Shown: positions 35,080-46,508 of the stretch, one piece after another
Position numbering within the stretch: position 1 is the stretch's first letter
Layout of the letters: each line of letters starts with the position of its first letter
DNA from: Dillenia suffruticosa
Taxonomy: Eukaryota; Streptophyta; Magnoliopsida; Dilleniales; Dilleniaceae
DNA length: 64,000 bases
Reading direction: 5' to 3'
Assembly (NCBI GenBank): GCA_033439265.1
Contig: JAVTVX010000017.1
Location: forward strand, 715,001-779,000
Position numbers and translations under genes: made by a program
The notes under the pieces: generated by a model
Database searches by the model: none
What the model was told of the DNA's origin: nothing
What the model saw: the letters and a program-made list of their open reading frames with translations, nothing else

Positions 35080-35367
35080 TTACTGAATATAAGAATGGCC
35101 AGTGATGTCAATGTCACGATCACCGGTAGAAGGAGGGGGTCTGTGCTTCGGCCGGGGGTCAGGCCCAACAGGCCCATCTGCACTTTGGGTGTTACTTGCT
35201 GGTGGCTTTACTGGTTTATCCGGTTGCTCCACCTCAGTAGCGTACATTCCACCGCCGCATGCACCTTTAGTAACCGGTTCCATATGCAAGATATATGGAG
35301 GTCGGTGTCTCTTTCCTTCTCTCTCTCCTTTGTCATTCTCTTCTCTTTCTTTCACCTGTTTATCCAT
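35080..35367 (-). CDS. Small hydrophilic protein, possibly seed/stress-type
   Basis: A single-exon frame of 95 residues with no hydrophobic segment. It has a charged N-terminus (KEREENDKGEREGKRH), a central HMEPVTKGACGGGMYATE stretch, and a Pro/Asp-rich end KHRPPPSTGDRDIDITGHSY. The composition (Gly, Pro, Asp, Lys; almost no large hydrophobics) is like LEA-type disordered proteins, but I cannot assign a family. Its upstream region on the minus strand has several ACGT-core elements and a CATGCA box, which fits ABA- or seed-linked expression. I regard it as a real gene because of the non-repetitive ordered composition and the promoter context. Function is unknown. Confidence 0.62.
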   Translation of the reverse strand: MDKQVKEREENDKGEREGKRHRPPYILHMEPVTKGACGGGMYATEVEQPDKPVKPPASNTQSADGPVGPDPRPKHRPPPSTGDRDIDITGHSYIQ

Positions 35368-35451
35368 GCCCTTCTTTAATCTCTAGTCTTACCGGCACTG
35401 CACTCCGTTTGGGCTACACGTATACATCATAGAGGTAATCAAAGGGCCGAA

Positions 35452-35760
35452 GCCACGTCACCTTTCAAGAGACACGTGGCAGCTAAATGGGCTCCCACCA
35501 CACTGTCTTGCATGCAATTTCTGGCACTGCAGCCCTTTATAGCTAGGCCTGGAGCCGACTTAAAGGTCGTCGGGTCCAAATCCATTGGGTCCCGCGAAAT
35601 TAATGTCCAACAGAAAACTCTCCCCCTCTTCCCCCCCCCCCCTTACACGCGAGACACCGTTGATCCGTAGACAATCCCATTTCTATCATGCCACGTATGA
35701 TGATCCCGTGGCAACGTGGGGGATGTAAAATTTATGCAAACAAGGAAATTGAAACGTGGA
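35452..35760 (-). promoter_or_regulatory. ACGT-core (ABRE-like) and RY-like motif cluster
   Basis: Upstream of the 95-residue gene: GCCACGTCA (35452-35460), GACACGTGGC (35471-35480, a G-box/ABRE), CATGCA (35511-35516, the RY core bound by ABI3/FUS3-type B3 factors), a TATA-like CTATAAAG on the minus strand (35535-35542), then CCACGTAT (35691-35698), GCAACGTGGG (35711-35720) and GAAACGTGGA (35751-35760). Several ACGT cores with an RY core in 310 bp is more than a typical spacer shows. Which TATA is used is not settled, and two of the motifs may lie in the 5' UTR. Confidence 0.55.
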
Positions 35761-37560
35761 GAAAACATGAGGTATCACAGCATTTTTTTTTCCTTTACCA
35801 AAAAGTCAAATCGTTCTGGTTGACTTGAAGGTGTTTGACAATGGAAGCACATAGAATCTCGTGACTTTTGAAATTCCTTGCCTAAATGGTAGAATATAGC
35901 GAACTTGCCCATAAATTATTGTTGCTTCTCTGGCATGTTTGGTTCGCTAGACATGAGTCCTTGTATTTTCAGTTAAAGACTAGATTGAAAACCTTTGAAT
36001 ATTCATGCATATGGTCAAACGATTACCTGTAGTTCACTAGGACTCTGTTAATTTTAATCAAATCATGGGAACTAGTGGCGGACGAGGACAGGAAGGGCTA
36101 GGTTAGGGCCTGCATGCTTCGATGATAAGATCGCATACGTTTTTAATTGTGTGTCACAGATTGACTTCACGCGCAACAATTCATTAGGATCATCAACTTT
36201 TATCCTCTTTATTGTCCTTTTTCTAATGTAAAAAATGGAACAATGGTAATGAACTGATCTTTTGAACACGTATTTCTAAAAGTCTTTATTTATTATAAAA
36301 TATCCGATTTAAATTTAATTATTATCTTAAGAGTGAATCCATCGCCACAGTATCTTTTTAATGTGATTAAAATAGTATCTATTTATTATAAAATATCGAA
36401 TTTAAGCTTTAATTATTATTTTCAAAATGAATTTATAGCCGCAGTAATATTAAAATGACAACAACCATTCTAGTATGTACTATATAAGTCGACTATGTAA
36501 GTATACTTACTGCAACCTCTTCCAGCGTCATGAAATTACGGTATATGTCTGATAACTTGATTATTTGAACTTATTTTTGCAGGTAATTCTTTTATTTTAT
36601 CAAACTGTTTGAACCCTTGTTCTCTTGCGCAACTAACTCCATTGCTTTTCTTATTCACTTTCACAAGAACCTCAATTCCAATTCCAATTCCCATGTTCAA
36701 TTTCTCAATTATCATAAGAGAAAGATGCGTAGTTTGTCACTAATGCTTGAAAAAGTTGAAACGTTGTGCTGTGTGCGTGTGTAGAATTGCGCTGTTTGGA
36801 TTCCAAATACAGAGCTTTTCTTCCCAGAGACAGCCAAATGATTTGCAGTGAACTGCATGATTGATGCCAATTTGGTTATATTTGTTTATAGAGAGCACAC
36901 GAGCAATGGTGCTCATAGTTTACGCCTTAGGTGTTCGTGCTCTTGGTTTTGGTCCCAATTCCAACGTGAAGCAGCATTGCCCCAAGATTAGACAGGACCA
37001 CAGCTCCACATTTGGAACGTGCCGGCTGCTCCCCCTTTGTCTTTTCCAGCTGACTGATCTTTTAAATTTTAGTAAATAAATTTTAAATTTTTTCTCCTAA
37101 ATATCTTATCTTAGTTTTTAAAAGCTTGAGAAGACTTGGAACATTTACTATTCAAGAGAAGAGTCACTACCACGAATTGCACTGTAAAGTTCAATTAACT
37201 TTCTAATTAACACACTTCTTTCTTTTGTTTTGATAACTCTAACTAACAGAGTTTTGATTTCTTAATTAAATGAGAATGTTATATATTTTCTTTGGCTTAC
37301 AAATAATAAGCACACCAGGCTGAACATATATATATATTACGCGTCTTTATTTATTTATTTTTTTTATTTTTTTGGAGGGGGGTGGGGGAACGGGTTTTGG
37401 GGCAGAGAAAGGAGGAGGCCAGAGTGTCACGAGCACGTGATGTTCCCTCTCCATCAGAACTGGAAACAGCAAACCAACTTGAGAAACCATTTCACATGAT
37501 CCCTCTCCCTCGAACTACAGCTGTGAGCTGTCTATATTCCCCAACTCGACCCACTCTCTC
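35761..37560. other. Spacer; no gene recognised
   Basis: AT-rich with two near-copies of 'tatttattataaaatatc' (about 36288 and 36378). The small open frame at 36861-37079 has no recognisable domain. Confidence 0.5.
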
Positions 37561-37562
37561 TC

Positions 37563-37570
37563 TATATAAA
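37563..37570 (+). promoter_or_regulatory. TATA box of the DUF241 gene
   Basis: TATATAAA follows a CT-rich stretch and lies 68 bp upstream of the start codon, consistent with a short 5' UTR. Confidence 0.7.
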
Positions 37571-37630
37571 AAGCTCCTTTTTCCCACTCACTTCTTCGTC
37601 AACCAACGAAAACCAAACAAACTCATCACC

Positions 37631-38536
37631 ATGGTTAACAGATTTCGGCGATCCATCTCATTTTCAAACCCCAATCACAGCCGTCCATCTCCACCACCGG
37701 AGAATAGGTTGCATCTCAGATCAACAAGTCTTCCTTGCAGGTCACATCCTCTCTTCTCTCAGCTCAATGACGAGATTAACGAGCTCAAAACATGGGCTTC
37801 TTCCCAATCCCAACTGCAAACTCACACTTCGGCTTGGCTCTGCAATGGCTTAAGCCGGCTAGGTTCCATTCTCGATTCGCTAGACGATGTCCTCCAGCTA
37901 TCTCAGACTCAAGACTCTCTTCGAAGCAGCACTGTCTGGCTCGAGAAGCTTCTAGAAGACTTTCTCCGCTTCCTTGACGCCTATGGAGCCTTCCAGAACC
38001 TTCTGTTGACTCTCAAAGAAGAACTTTCGGCAGCACAAGTTGGTTTAAGACGGAAAGACGAATCTAAAGTCGTTTTGTTTGTCAAGTTCCAGAGAAAATT
38101 GGTCAAGGAAATGAGCAAGCTCTTATCAGCCGTTCGATCAATCAACCGCAGACTGGAAATACAATCTGACGGCGATACTGAGCTGAAGAAAACACTAGTC
38201 AACATAAAAGAAGTGACCGCGGTAGTTTCAGTTGCACTTTTCAGCGGCATTTTATCGTCTTTTGCGACAAACAAAAAGTCGTCGTGGATTGGATTAAAAC
38301 TGTCGGAGAAGGCGAAAAGGTCGAAGATAGAAGAGATCGGCATACAGGAATTTGAAGAGGGTGGAGGCGAGAGATTGTGGAATTTGAGGAAGAAGAGTGA
38401 AGAAGAGGTGAGATTGATTTTGAAGAAAATGCAAAATTTGGAGGGATGTGTCTGTGACATTGAAAAAGGCAGTGAGAAAATATTAAGGCGTTTAATTGGC
38501 ACAAGGGTTTCACTGCTTAATATTTTAACCCAATGA
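37631..38536 (+). CDS. DUF241 / BPS1-like protein
   Basis: A single-exon gene of 301 residues. The start is set by an ideal context (CACCATGG at 37628-37635), although the frame is open upstream to 37382. The protein opens with a Ser/Pro/Arg-rich segment (MVNRFRRSISFSNPNHSRP, then HLRSTSLPCRSHP), followed by the DUF241 helical region (LFSQLNDEINELKTWASS, LSRLGSILDSLDDVLQLSQT, LEDFLRFLDAYGAFQNLLLT) and a C-terminal coiled segment. Plant DUF241 proteins are small intronless genes; the related BYPASS1 affects root-to-shoot signalling, but most members have no known function. Length and lack of introns fit the family. Confidence 0.88.
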   Translation: MVNRFRRSISFSNPNHSRPSPPPENRLHLRSTSLPCRSHPLFSQLNDEINELKTWASSQSQLQTHTSAWLCNGLSRLGSILDSLDDVLQLSQTQDSLRSSTVWLEKLLEDFLRFLDAYGAFQNLLLTLKEELSAAQVGLRRKDESKVVLFVKFQRKLVKEMSKLLSAVRSINRRLEIQSDGDTELKKTLVNIKEVTAVVSVALFSGILSSFATNKKSSWIGLKLSEKAKRSKIEEIGIQEFEEGGGERLWNLRKKSEEEVRLILKKMQNLEGCVCDIEKGSEKILRRLIGTRVSLLNILTQ

Positions 38537-38714
38537 CAAGATGGAAGAAATAAGAAAACGTAACTAAAATTTCAGAGTCTGAACTGATCTGTACAGCCGA
38601 GTTTTCTATTAACGTTCAGATCATGTTAGAAATTTTGTATCCATCTCATAACTTTATTTATGTATTTTAATAAGAAAAGATGAATAATGGTTCACCAAAG
38701 TGTAAAATATTAAC

Positions 38715-38749
<35 letters not shown>

Positions 38750-40419
38750 CAAATATTATGATATTTTAAAATTCTTTTACTTAATTTGAAAGGTATTCTT
38801 TGTTGATATGAAAAGTCATATAAAATTTTAATTTATTTGGTATTTGAATCATTATAAAGTGTTACACATTAAACGACTCAAAATATTAAATACATTCTAT
38901 AGTCATGGTAATTACACATACAAATGGAAGATTGAATGGGTTAGAATAAAAACTGGAATACCAGAAAATAAATGTGTACGTGTTAGAGGGAAAACAAAAG
39001 CGGAAGAATACCAGGAAAAGGGTAAGGTGCTGCGTTTTGGGATGGAAAGGGGTATGCAAATAGACGTTCGGTTTTGTCATGCCCTAGGAGGAAAAAGTTT
39101 TGGGCCAAGCCCAACCCGGCCCCTAAGATTGTAAGGTTGGTCTTTCTTATGTAATTTTCAAAATTTTCCAAGTTAACATTAGATTTAGTCTGGCAATACA
39201 ACTTGATATGGTGCCGGCATAGGCGATTTTAATGCAAAACGTGTGATAATATTAGTCCCATGTCCTTGGGAAATTTTGAGACGGTAATTTTGTGCATTAG
39301 TAGAACAACGTTTAGGTCTGGTCATTGAGACGTGCATGTATATACAATTGGATTAATGGACAGTTGGTTTAATAAGATATGATGTTATATCTCTTAATCA
39401 AGTTGTTGAGTTCGACTGGCGGTTTGGACATGAAAAAACTATATTGGGAGGGTAACCCCCTTAAATGGGTCATTGTAAGTCCCAAACTGAATTAGTCGGA
39501 GTATAACTTCTGATACCGATTGGTATAGTAAAAAAAAAATGTATATATAATTGGTGTATCAAATTCTTTTGAATTGAGTGGTCGAACATTCTATTTTTTT
39601 GATCAAAAGTTTCAAGTTTGAGCCTTAATAATGGTAAAAAAGAATTTAGGAGAGTCAACCCTTAAAATAGGCTCTATAGTGTTCAAACCGGATTAGTCAA
39701 GTAAAATTCGGATATCGATGGTAAAAAAAAAAAAAAACAATTCGTGTGATATGGTAGTAGAAAATAATTACATATTTCTTTGGTTCTTTTAACGTTCGAG
39801 AGGTGGCGGCGTTTATGTTGAACGTTAGATATCTCTATTTTTCTTTTTACCGTTTGTTTTTGTGATATTTGAGAAACTTTGGGTTCAATCATTAAGAAAT
39901 TGAATGTTCTTTTCCAGCGTTGCAATTGCAAAAGACAAATTATTATTAAGGTGTGATTATGGTTAGTTTGAAAAGGGAATTTCATTCAATCATTTGTCCC
40001 CCACCATGCGTCGCTCTCAAATTCAATGCATGGCCATGCAACACAAGGAATTTCAGTCCGCACAGGTTTTTTATATTTTATTTTTTTCATTTTAGACGTA
40101 TTAGAGGATAAACTCCCTCTGATATCTATCTTTTTTATTTTTAATATTTAAAGTTGAGAATTTGATTAAAAGAATATAATATTTTTATCACTGAATCAAG
40201 AAATGATCAGTTCCCAACATATATTTTCTACATATATAATACTCTATCACGAGATCTTACTTAATAACATGAGTGTAATGCTATATCCATTGGTGTTGAT
40301 CCTAAAAGTTATTAAAAGAAAAGTTTACTCAAATAATATAAACGGGGGAATCATCTTTAATCTAGATGCCCATCTTTCACTCACCATCAACCATTAAATG
40401 TTCCATATTTTTCCTTAGA
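38537..40419. other. Spacer between the DUF241 gene and the Helitron
   Basis: AT-rich; an (AT)n tract lies at 38717-38742. Apart from the SINE-like pair below, nothing is recognised. The last bases (…ccttaga) flank the Helitron 3' terminus. Confidence 0.55.
39420..39736 (+). mobile_element. Two SINE-like 3' ends in tandem (tentative)
   Basis: Two related modules end in A-runs at about 39530-39539 and 39724-39736. Each has a 'gggagggtaaccc / ggagagtcaaccc' stretch, then 'aactgaattagtc / aaccggattagtc', a 'gataccgat / gatatcgatggta' stretch, and poly-A. The second has a B-box-like 'gtttcaagtttgagcc' at about 39608. This looks like plant tRNA-derived SINE tails, but no full A box or target duplication was seen. 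Confidence 0.4.
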
Positions 40420-40452
40420 CTAGGAGGTGTACACCGCGCGATGCGCGGTGTA
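40420..40452 (-). terminator. Helitron 3' terminus: hairpin plus CTAG
   Basis: TACACCGCGC (40430-40439) and GCGCGGTGTA (40443-40452) form perfect 10-bp arms around a 3-base loop. On the minus strand this is followed by six bases (CACCTC) and CTAG (40423-40420), then a flanking T. This is the plant Helitron 3' signature, where the hairpin ends rolling-circle transfer and CTRR is the last element base. Confidence 0.93.
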
Positions 40453-43094
40453 GTGCTTTGATTTTGGCTACAAATCGAGGGGAGTTGCCCGGTGTGGTTT
40501 AGTAAAAATTGTATTAATTTCAGTTTTGATTTTGGCTGCAAATTGAGGGGCTAAGTTTTATAAAACTTATGAATGGCAACCAAGCAACATCATACGATGT
40601 TAGTTTTGTACATTCAATCAAAATTTGTTGATTATTTTTAACATTCAATCAAAATAAAAAATATTATAAAAGATTGAATTGAATATTACATTACCTTGGT
40701 AGTTTTGTACTTGGCAGAATTATGTTAGTACCTGTGGGGAACAATGAGTTGGTTCTGTATTTTGTATTTTTGAAATATTAATTTTTGTAATATCATTAGA
40801 TGAAAGGAAAATATTTTTATAGATTCACTAAGAGTTTTATGTAATATTAAAAATCTGGCTATTGTAAAATTTTGTTATATATAAATTTTAGCATTAATAT
40901 TTAATGTTGTACGAATGAGGATTGGTAAATATTAATATTTAGATATTTAATATCTGAATATCAATTTAAATGGTTGTATAAAACGTAAAGAATGTTAAAC
41001 GATAAATCAAAACAAATTGATAAATACTTCTGTGTAATTTAAAACTGTATAAGAATAAAAATTTTTTTATATTTAGTTTTAATATCTGGATATTTATTTA
41101 GCATTAAATATATTATATTAAAATGAGAAAAAAGATTGTATAATTTTATATCTATATATTTAAATATAACGCGTGCTGCGTAGGAAAAGTCGAAAATTTT
41201 ACTATGTAGCACAAGTAGATAGTTCTGTTAAACAGCAGAACCATGATGTTCTGTTATAGTTCTGCTAGATAGCAGAACTATGAAGTTCCGCCAGCAGAAC
41301 TATGAAGTTCCGCTAGAGAGGAGAAGTATGAAGTTCCGCTAGCAGAACTACATAAATTGCTGGTAGTTCTGTGAAATTTAATTTCTGTTTTTTTTTAATC
41401 TGAACATATTTGTAAAATAGGTGTTTGTAAGTATTTAAAAAAATATAATTTTTCTTATTTATCAGAGTAAATGGAAATATTTGTATATATGCATTAAAGA
41501 TTTGTCATAATATTATAATAAAAATATGAATCCTTACTAAACTTGAAATTGATCGAACACCGTATAAAATATATAGGGAACTAAATAAATACGGGAAAAA
41601 TGTATTTGTGGAATGTTATGTTGAGAGCATATAATGGTTTTTGGGCAGCTGTATTCTATTGTTTTTTTGTTGTAAGGCGTGATTGTGAGATCGGCAGAAG
41701 TTGGGTGTGGGGGGCTGCAAGTATAACCATTGTTTGTGTGATTGGTGGAATTGTGGTGGTTCAGTAGTGCGGAGAAGCGGCGGCGGATCCTGTTGTGGTT
41801 GTGCGGTTGGTAGAATCGTGTTGTGGTTCAGTAGTGGGGAGAAGTGGTGGTGGATCCTGTTAAGGGAAGCACCAGATGTTTGTGGTGCCAGTTGTGGTTT
41901 TTTAAAATGGTAGTTTTTTTTTGTGATATTTTGTAGGGTACATTTTATTTAAATCTGAAATAGTTATTTAATGTTAACCATGTCAAATGAAGTGGAAAAA
42001 AATAGTTGGATAATATTAATATTCGTGTAACAATGGAATTATATCAATAAGAATAATGTGTAAGGGAAATATTTGATAAAGTTAATTTTAGAAGATATAA
42101 TATGTAAAAGTTGAATGTTGTATGAAAAAAAAAAAAAAAAAAAAAAGAGGAGGTGTTGTTGATAGGATGGCATGTATGTAAATGTAAGAACGAGGGTTTA
42201 GGAGAATAGGGTATGTCAGTCGTAATAAATGCTCGGATAAGAGTGAGAAAGAGAGTTACGCAAAAGGCGTGATTTTTTAGAAGTCTTGATATCTTTTGGG
42301 ATACGTCTTTTGGCTTTCTTCCTCTTGGTGTCTTTTCTGTTTGCTTGCTTTGTTTTGTTTGTATCCTTTTGGTATTTCTTTATAGTATTTTTTTCAGAGC
42401 GTATTCTTTTGTTTGCTGGTTTTGTTTTTTTGTTCACAGGGTATTTCTCGTTTTGGCGATCTGCTCTGTTTGTTTAATTTGTTGTTTATCCAGAGGAAAG
42501 CACAGTGGAAAGAACAGATATTTTGAAGATAACGGTTGCGAAAACAAGTTCGAAGTAAGTATCGTTAGGTTTATGCGGTATATAGAGTGTTATTGTTTGG
42601 GTGTCTTTGTTATAGAGTCAACTATTTGGGAAAAACAATCAGGGATTTTCAAGAATGGATAAATGGATGCGGAAATGTATTAAATACGCTAAGTTAATCT
42701 ATTGCTATTTGTTTTGTTGTTCTGTTCTGTTTGTTGCATATAGTGAATTTTTGGGTTGTAAAAAGCAGATTGGAAGACAATAGCATAAACGCAGAAAGTA
42801 TGTAACGGGGGAGGAATGTGGGTTTGATGGGAATTTTTTGTCATTTTTTTGTATTTTTTCTTTTGGTTTATTTTGCGATAGACAAAAAAAAAGCTTATGA
42901 AGAAAGACTACAGTATGGTGTGAGGCAAGTATTGTGATCCGAGTTGTTTTTTATGGGATCAATGTTTTAGTATTTTCATGATGGGTGTTGGTACCGCTGA
43001 CCATGTTGTTTGTTTTGATTTTAGATATTGTATAGAAAAGTAAAAAAGTTTAGGTTTAGTTTCAGGGATACAAGGAGTTAATTGCTGCGGCAGA
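40453..43094. other. Helitron 3' subterminal region; no gene recognised
   Basis: AT-rich DNA containing two near-copies of 'ttttgattttggctac/gcaaat.gaggg' (about 40457 and 40530), the palindromic GTTCTG motifs at 41205-41360, a poly-A run (42125-42147), and a T-rich stretch (42290-42480) that may include 5' UTR and an intron of the following plus-strand gene. Confidence 0.55.
41205..41360. repeat. Palindromic GTTCTGCTA / TAGCAGAAC motifs
   Basis: A small cluster of the same core as the big minisatellites, but in both orientations. The clearest is AGTTCTGCTAGATAGCAGAACT at 41258-41279, with 10-bp arms and a 2-base loop. Further degenerate copies (cagcagaaccatg, tagcagaactatgaagttccg) run to about 41360. 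Confidence 0.8.
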
Positions 43095-45147
43095 ATGGCA
43101 AAAGCAGGGAGCATCAGTGAGATCAAGAGCATAATGACGCGCAAAGAATTGGAAAAGACAGCGAAAGAAATGGGTTTAGGTTCTGATTTTCGTTTGAGGT
43201 TGCCGACAGGGGATGAAAGAGCGAATCGAGTAGGAGACAGATCCGTGCCCATGTATAAGGAGTATGTAAGATACGGTGTACGGGTGCCGTATCTAGGTCC
43301 ATTGTCGGTTGTCCTAAAAGGTTGGAATATATTTCCAACTTTGTTGATTCCCAGTGCGTGGAGGTTGATAGTAGCTGTTGTCAGTTTGGTAAGTTTCTGT
43401 CGGTTGAAGTTTGATTTTGAAATTTTGCTCTCTGTTTTCGTTCTAAGAAAGTGTGCAACGGGAGGTGCGAATGAGGATTGGTACTGCGTTCAACCACGTA
43501 AAGAGTCGAACTGGAAGTTTTATTATAGGGAGACTCTTGATAGATCGTGGAAGAGAAAGTTTTTCTTTGTGGAGTTTCAAAACGAAAGTTTGCTGCCTTT
43601 TATACCGTCAGAAGGTGAACCTTTCACATCGGCTTGCAACCCATTAACTGGTGTTTCTGTGCATGGGGATTTTGTGAAATCAGTTGGTAGATATTGTGTT
43701 GGGAAGGGAAGTTCTATTTGGGTGGATACACTCATCCACGATGAGATGTTAATGTTTGCTGGTCTTTTGTTAAATGAGAAAGTGAAGATCGAAAGGGGAA
43801 TTTTGGTAGAGAAAAGAGCAATTGAAGTTGTGGACACTCTAAGGTTTGCACAAGTTGATGACCTGGAGAGAGTGATGACGATAAAAGAAATAAAAAATAT
43901 GATTCAAAAAAAGTTTGAGGGGGAAGTAAGTCAGTCCGATGAGCATACACCAGAAGAGGGTCATTATAGAAGGAAAAGAAAGCTTGTCTGTAGATCTGGG
44001 AGTGAGGAAAGGGATGACAGTGAGGAGGTGAGAAAAGAAAGGGAAGAGAGCGGGGCTGTTGGTACTGTTGGTGAGAACTTGAAGGATTTGGTCATTGTTT
44101 GTGATGAAGAGAATGATTGTCAGAGGAAGGCAGATCTGGGAAAAGAATGTGTTGCAGGGCGCATGGAATTGCTGGGAGAAAAAGAAACAGAGTCAGCAAA
44201 CAATGTGTTAATTGCTTACGGTGGCTCGAGCAGTGTTGCTGCGCCTATGGATAGGTCCAGAGATGCGAAAGAGAAGGGAGTTGCTATCGGTGTCCATCAT
44301 CCAGAGTTCTGCCATTTGGATTTGGAAGAAGGGAGAAAGTTTGGGGATGGAATTGGTTTTAGTGACAAGGAAAGTTTATTGAACCAGTTATCCTTGGAAG
44401 AAGGAGATGATGCTGTCATGAATTTTTTGCTTCAGGTAGTTTTTCCATAGATGTTATGATTTTTGGGAAATATAACGTATCATATATTTGGTATTAAATA
44501 TACAATGTGTCAAATCAGAATTTTTTTACTTGCGTGTGTATATTTTTTTGAATTAGGCTGCCACATTTGTTAAATTTCAAAGACTGCGAAAGAGAAGAAT
44601 AATAAATGAGATGCATGGGAAGTTGGAGGAGAATTCTGATCTGACTGCTGCTGCTGCTGAAAGGATAGAAGAGCTGACCACAATGTTAAAAAAGAAGGAA
44701 GGAATGTTGGAAACATTGAAGGCCGATCTTCAATCATCTTATGAAATCAGCAATGCAGCTATATCAGAATGTGAGAAGTTGGATTCTATACTGAGAAAGA
44801 CTGAGGGTGAGTGGCGAGCTGCTTTAAAATTAGCAGAGGAGAGAGGCGATGCTCTGAAGGTTTCGGAGAAAAGGGTCTTAGAAATTCAGCAAGAATACGA
44901 GAGGAGAAATGAAGAACTCATGGAGAAACTGAGAAAAACCGAAGAAATTGTCCGGAGAGCTGGACTGGAGGAACCATTTTTGGGGGCCAAGGAAAACGAG
45001 AGTTCATCTGGATTGCAGGTTAAAGGTTTTGGTGGTTTTCTCGGTGAAGAAATCAAGGATGCGGGTTCTCGCGTTGCTTCTCTTCGAGAAGATTTGAATC
45101 GGTTGAAGAAAAAATCTGATGGATCAACATGTGGACAGGTTTCGTGA
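43095..45147 (+). CDS. Transposon-like plant gene with coiled-coil tail, inside the Helitron
   Basis: Exons 43095-44435 and 44557-45147 (CAG/GTAGTT donor, TTAG acceptor, phase 0) give 643 residues. Residues about 50-170 resemble the plant 'putative gypsy-type transposon' domain (PF04195-like): VRYGVRVPYLGPLSVVLKGW, then a hydrophobic RLIVAVVSLVSFCRLKFDFE, then WYCVQPRKESNWKF and WKRKFFFVEF. The middle is acidic and low in complexity. Exon 2 is a long heptad coiled coil (ERIEELTTMLKKKEGMLETL, then EWRAALKLAEERGD, then EYERRNEELMEKLRKTEEI). It runs opposite to RepHel and RPA, so it is probably a captured or passenger gene. Function is unknown; such proteins are abundant in plant repeats and often mis-annotated as host genes. 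The intact frame suggests recent capture or selection. Confidence 0.6.
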
Positions 45148-45329
45148 ATACTGTTTTGGTGGTTTATAAATTTGGGTTGTACCCTTTCATATTGATTGAC
45201 AATGGAGTATGGTTTTCGGAAACAATGATCAGGTTTTGGTTTATTATTTGGCTTCACTTTATGAGTTTTTTTTTTGATTGGTTTTGTTTTTTTTTGCTTT
45301 GAGGTATAAAGTGGTTGTGTAATCAGGCA

Positions 45330-46045
45330 ACAAGCGACATGGTTCTGCTATGTCGGGGGGGAACTACATGGTTGTGCTATGAAGGGGCGGAACCACATGG
45401 TTTTGCTATGTAGCGGGACCTACATGGTTCTGCTATGAAGGAGAACCACATGGTTGTGCTATGTAGCGGCGGAAGCACATGGTTCTGCTATTTCTTAGGA
45501 CCACATGGTTCGGCTAGAACCATATGCTTCTGCTATGTAGCGGCGGAAGCACATGGTTCTGCTATTTGACGGACCACATGGTTCGGCTAGAACCATATGC
45601 TTCTGCTATGTAGCGGAACCACATGGTTCTGCTATGCAGCGGAACCACATGGTTCTGCTATCTACATGGTTCTGCTATGTAGCGGAACGACATGGTTCTG
45701 CTATATAGCGGGACCTACATGGTTCTGCTATGTAGGGGAACCACATGGTTCTGCTGTGTAGTGGCGGAACCACATGGTTCTGCTATGTGACGGAACCACA
45801 TGGTTCCGCTAGAACCACATGGTTCTGCTATGCAGCGGAACCACATGGATCTGCTATGTAGCGGAACCACATGTAGGGGAACTACATGGTTCTGCTATGT
45901 GGTGGGACCACATGGTTCTGCTATGTGGTGGGACCACATGGTTCTGCTATGTAGGGGGACTTCATGGTCATGGTTCTGCTATGTAGCGGAACTACATGGT
46001 TCATGGTTCTGTTATGTAGTGGTTCATGGTTCTGCTATGTAGTGT
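45330..46045. repeat. Minisatellite array 1, GGTTCTGCTATG core, ~26-bp unit
   Basis: Imperfect tandem units of the type GGTTCTGCTATGTAGCGGA plus ACCACAT, with period changes (short ctacatggttctgctat units and longer tagcggcggaagcacat units). It lies between the 3' ends of the plus-strand gene (45147) and the B3 gene (46509). The 26-bp period keeps all three plus-strand frames largely open, which explains the repetitive open frame at 45800-46042. Confidence 0.92.
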
Positions 46046-46308
46046 AATAACATAAGTATTAAAATATTGTTATAACATATTGAAAATGGAAAAGAATGTA
46101 GGTGATACTTAACTCTATTTAGATTCAGACTGCATAGATCTATTTTTTTAAAAATGGGATGTGAATATGTGCATTTATCAGGAAACATATAAAGTTTAGC
46201 GGGTAAAAAAAAAGAAAAGTAAAGGCATCATGTTATGTCTTTATGTATTCGCCTTTTTAATTTTTTTTCTGCCGTTGTGAAAGTAGTAGTCGTGTTTGTG
46301 TGGGTTGT

Positions 46309-46327
46309 AGAACCACGCGGTGGTTCT
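46309..46327. repeat. Hairpin AGAACCAC-GCG-GTGGTTCT
   Basis: A perfect 8-bp-arm inverted repeat with a 3-base loop, built from the same GGTTCT core as the minisatellite but as a palindrome. It sits about 180 bp downstream of the B3 gene stop. Confidence 0.75.
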
Positions 46328-46508
46328 GTGTCTTGCTGAATGACATCATGGTCCGTAAGTACAAAATAGTATAATAAGCATTTAACTAATGACAGAGAAT
46401 ATGGAATGGATGAGATATAATGAATGCGAAGCATGAACAGTTCGACAGAGAGGGAGAAAAGTGGAAGAATGAGATATAATGATACGGAACGTGAAATGTG
46501 CCATTAGT

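Noticed and set aside
37382-37630. Upstream extension of the DUF241 frame
   Set aside because: It includes the TATA box at 37563, so it must be promoter and 5' UTR; the ATG at 37631 has a strong context.
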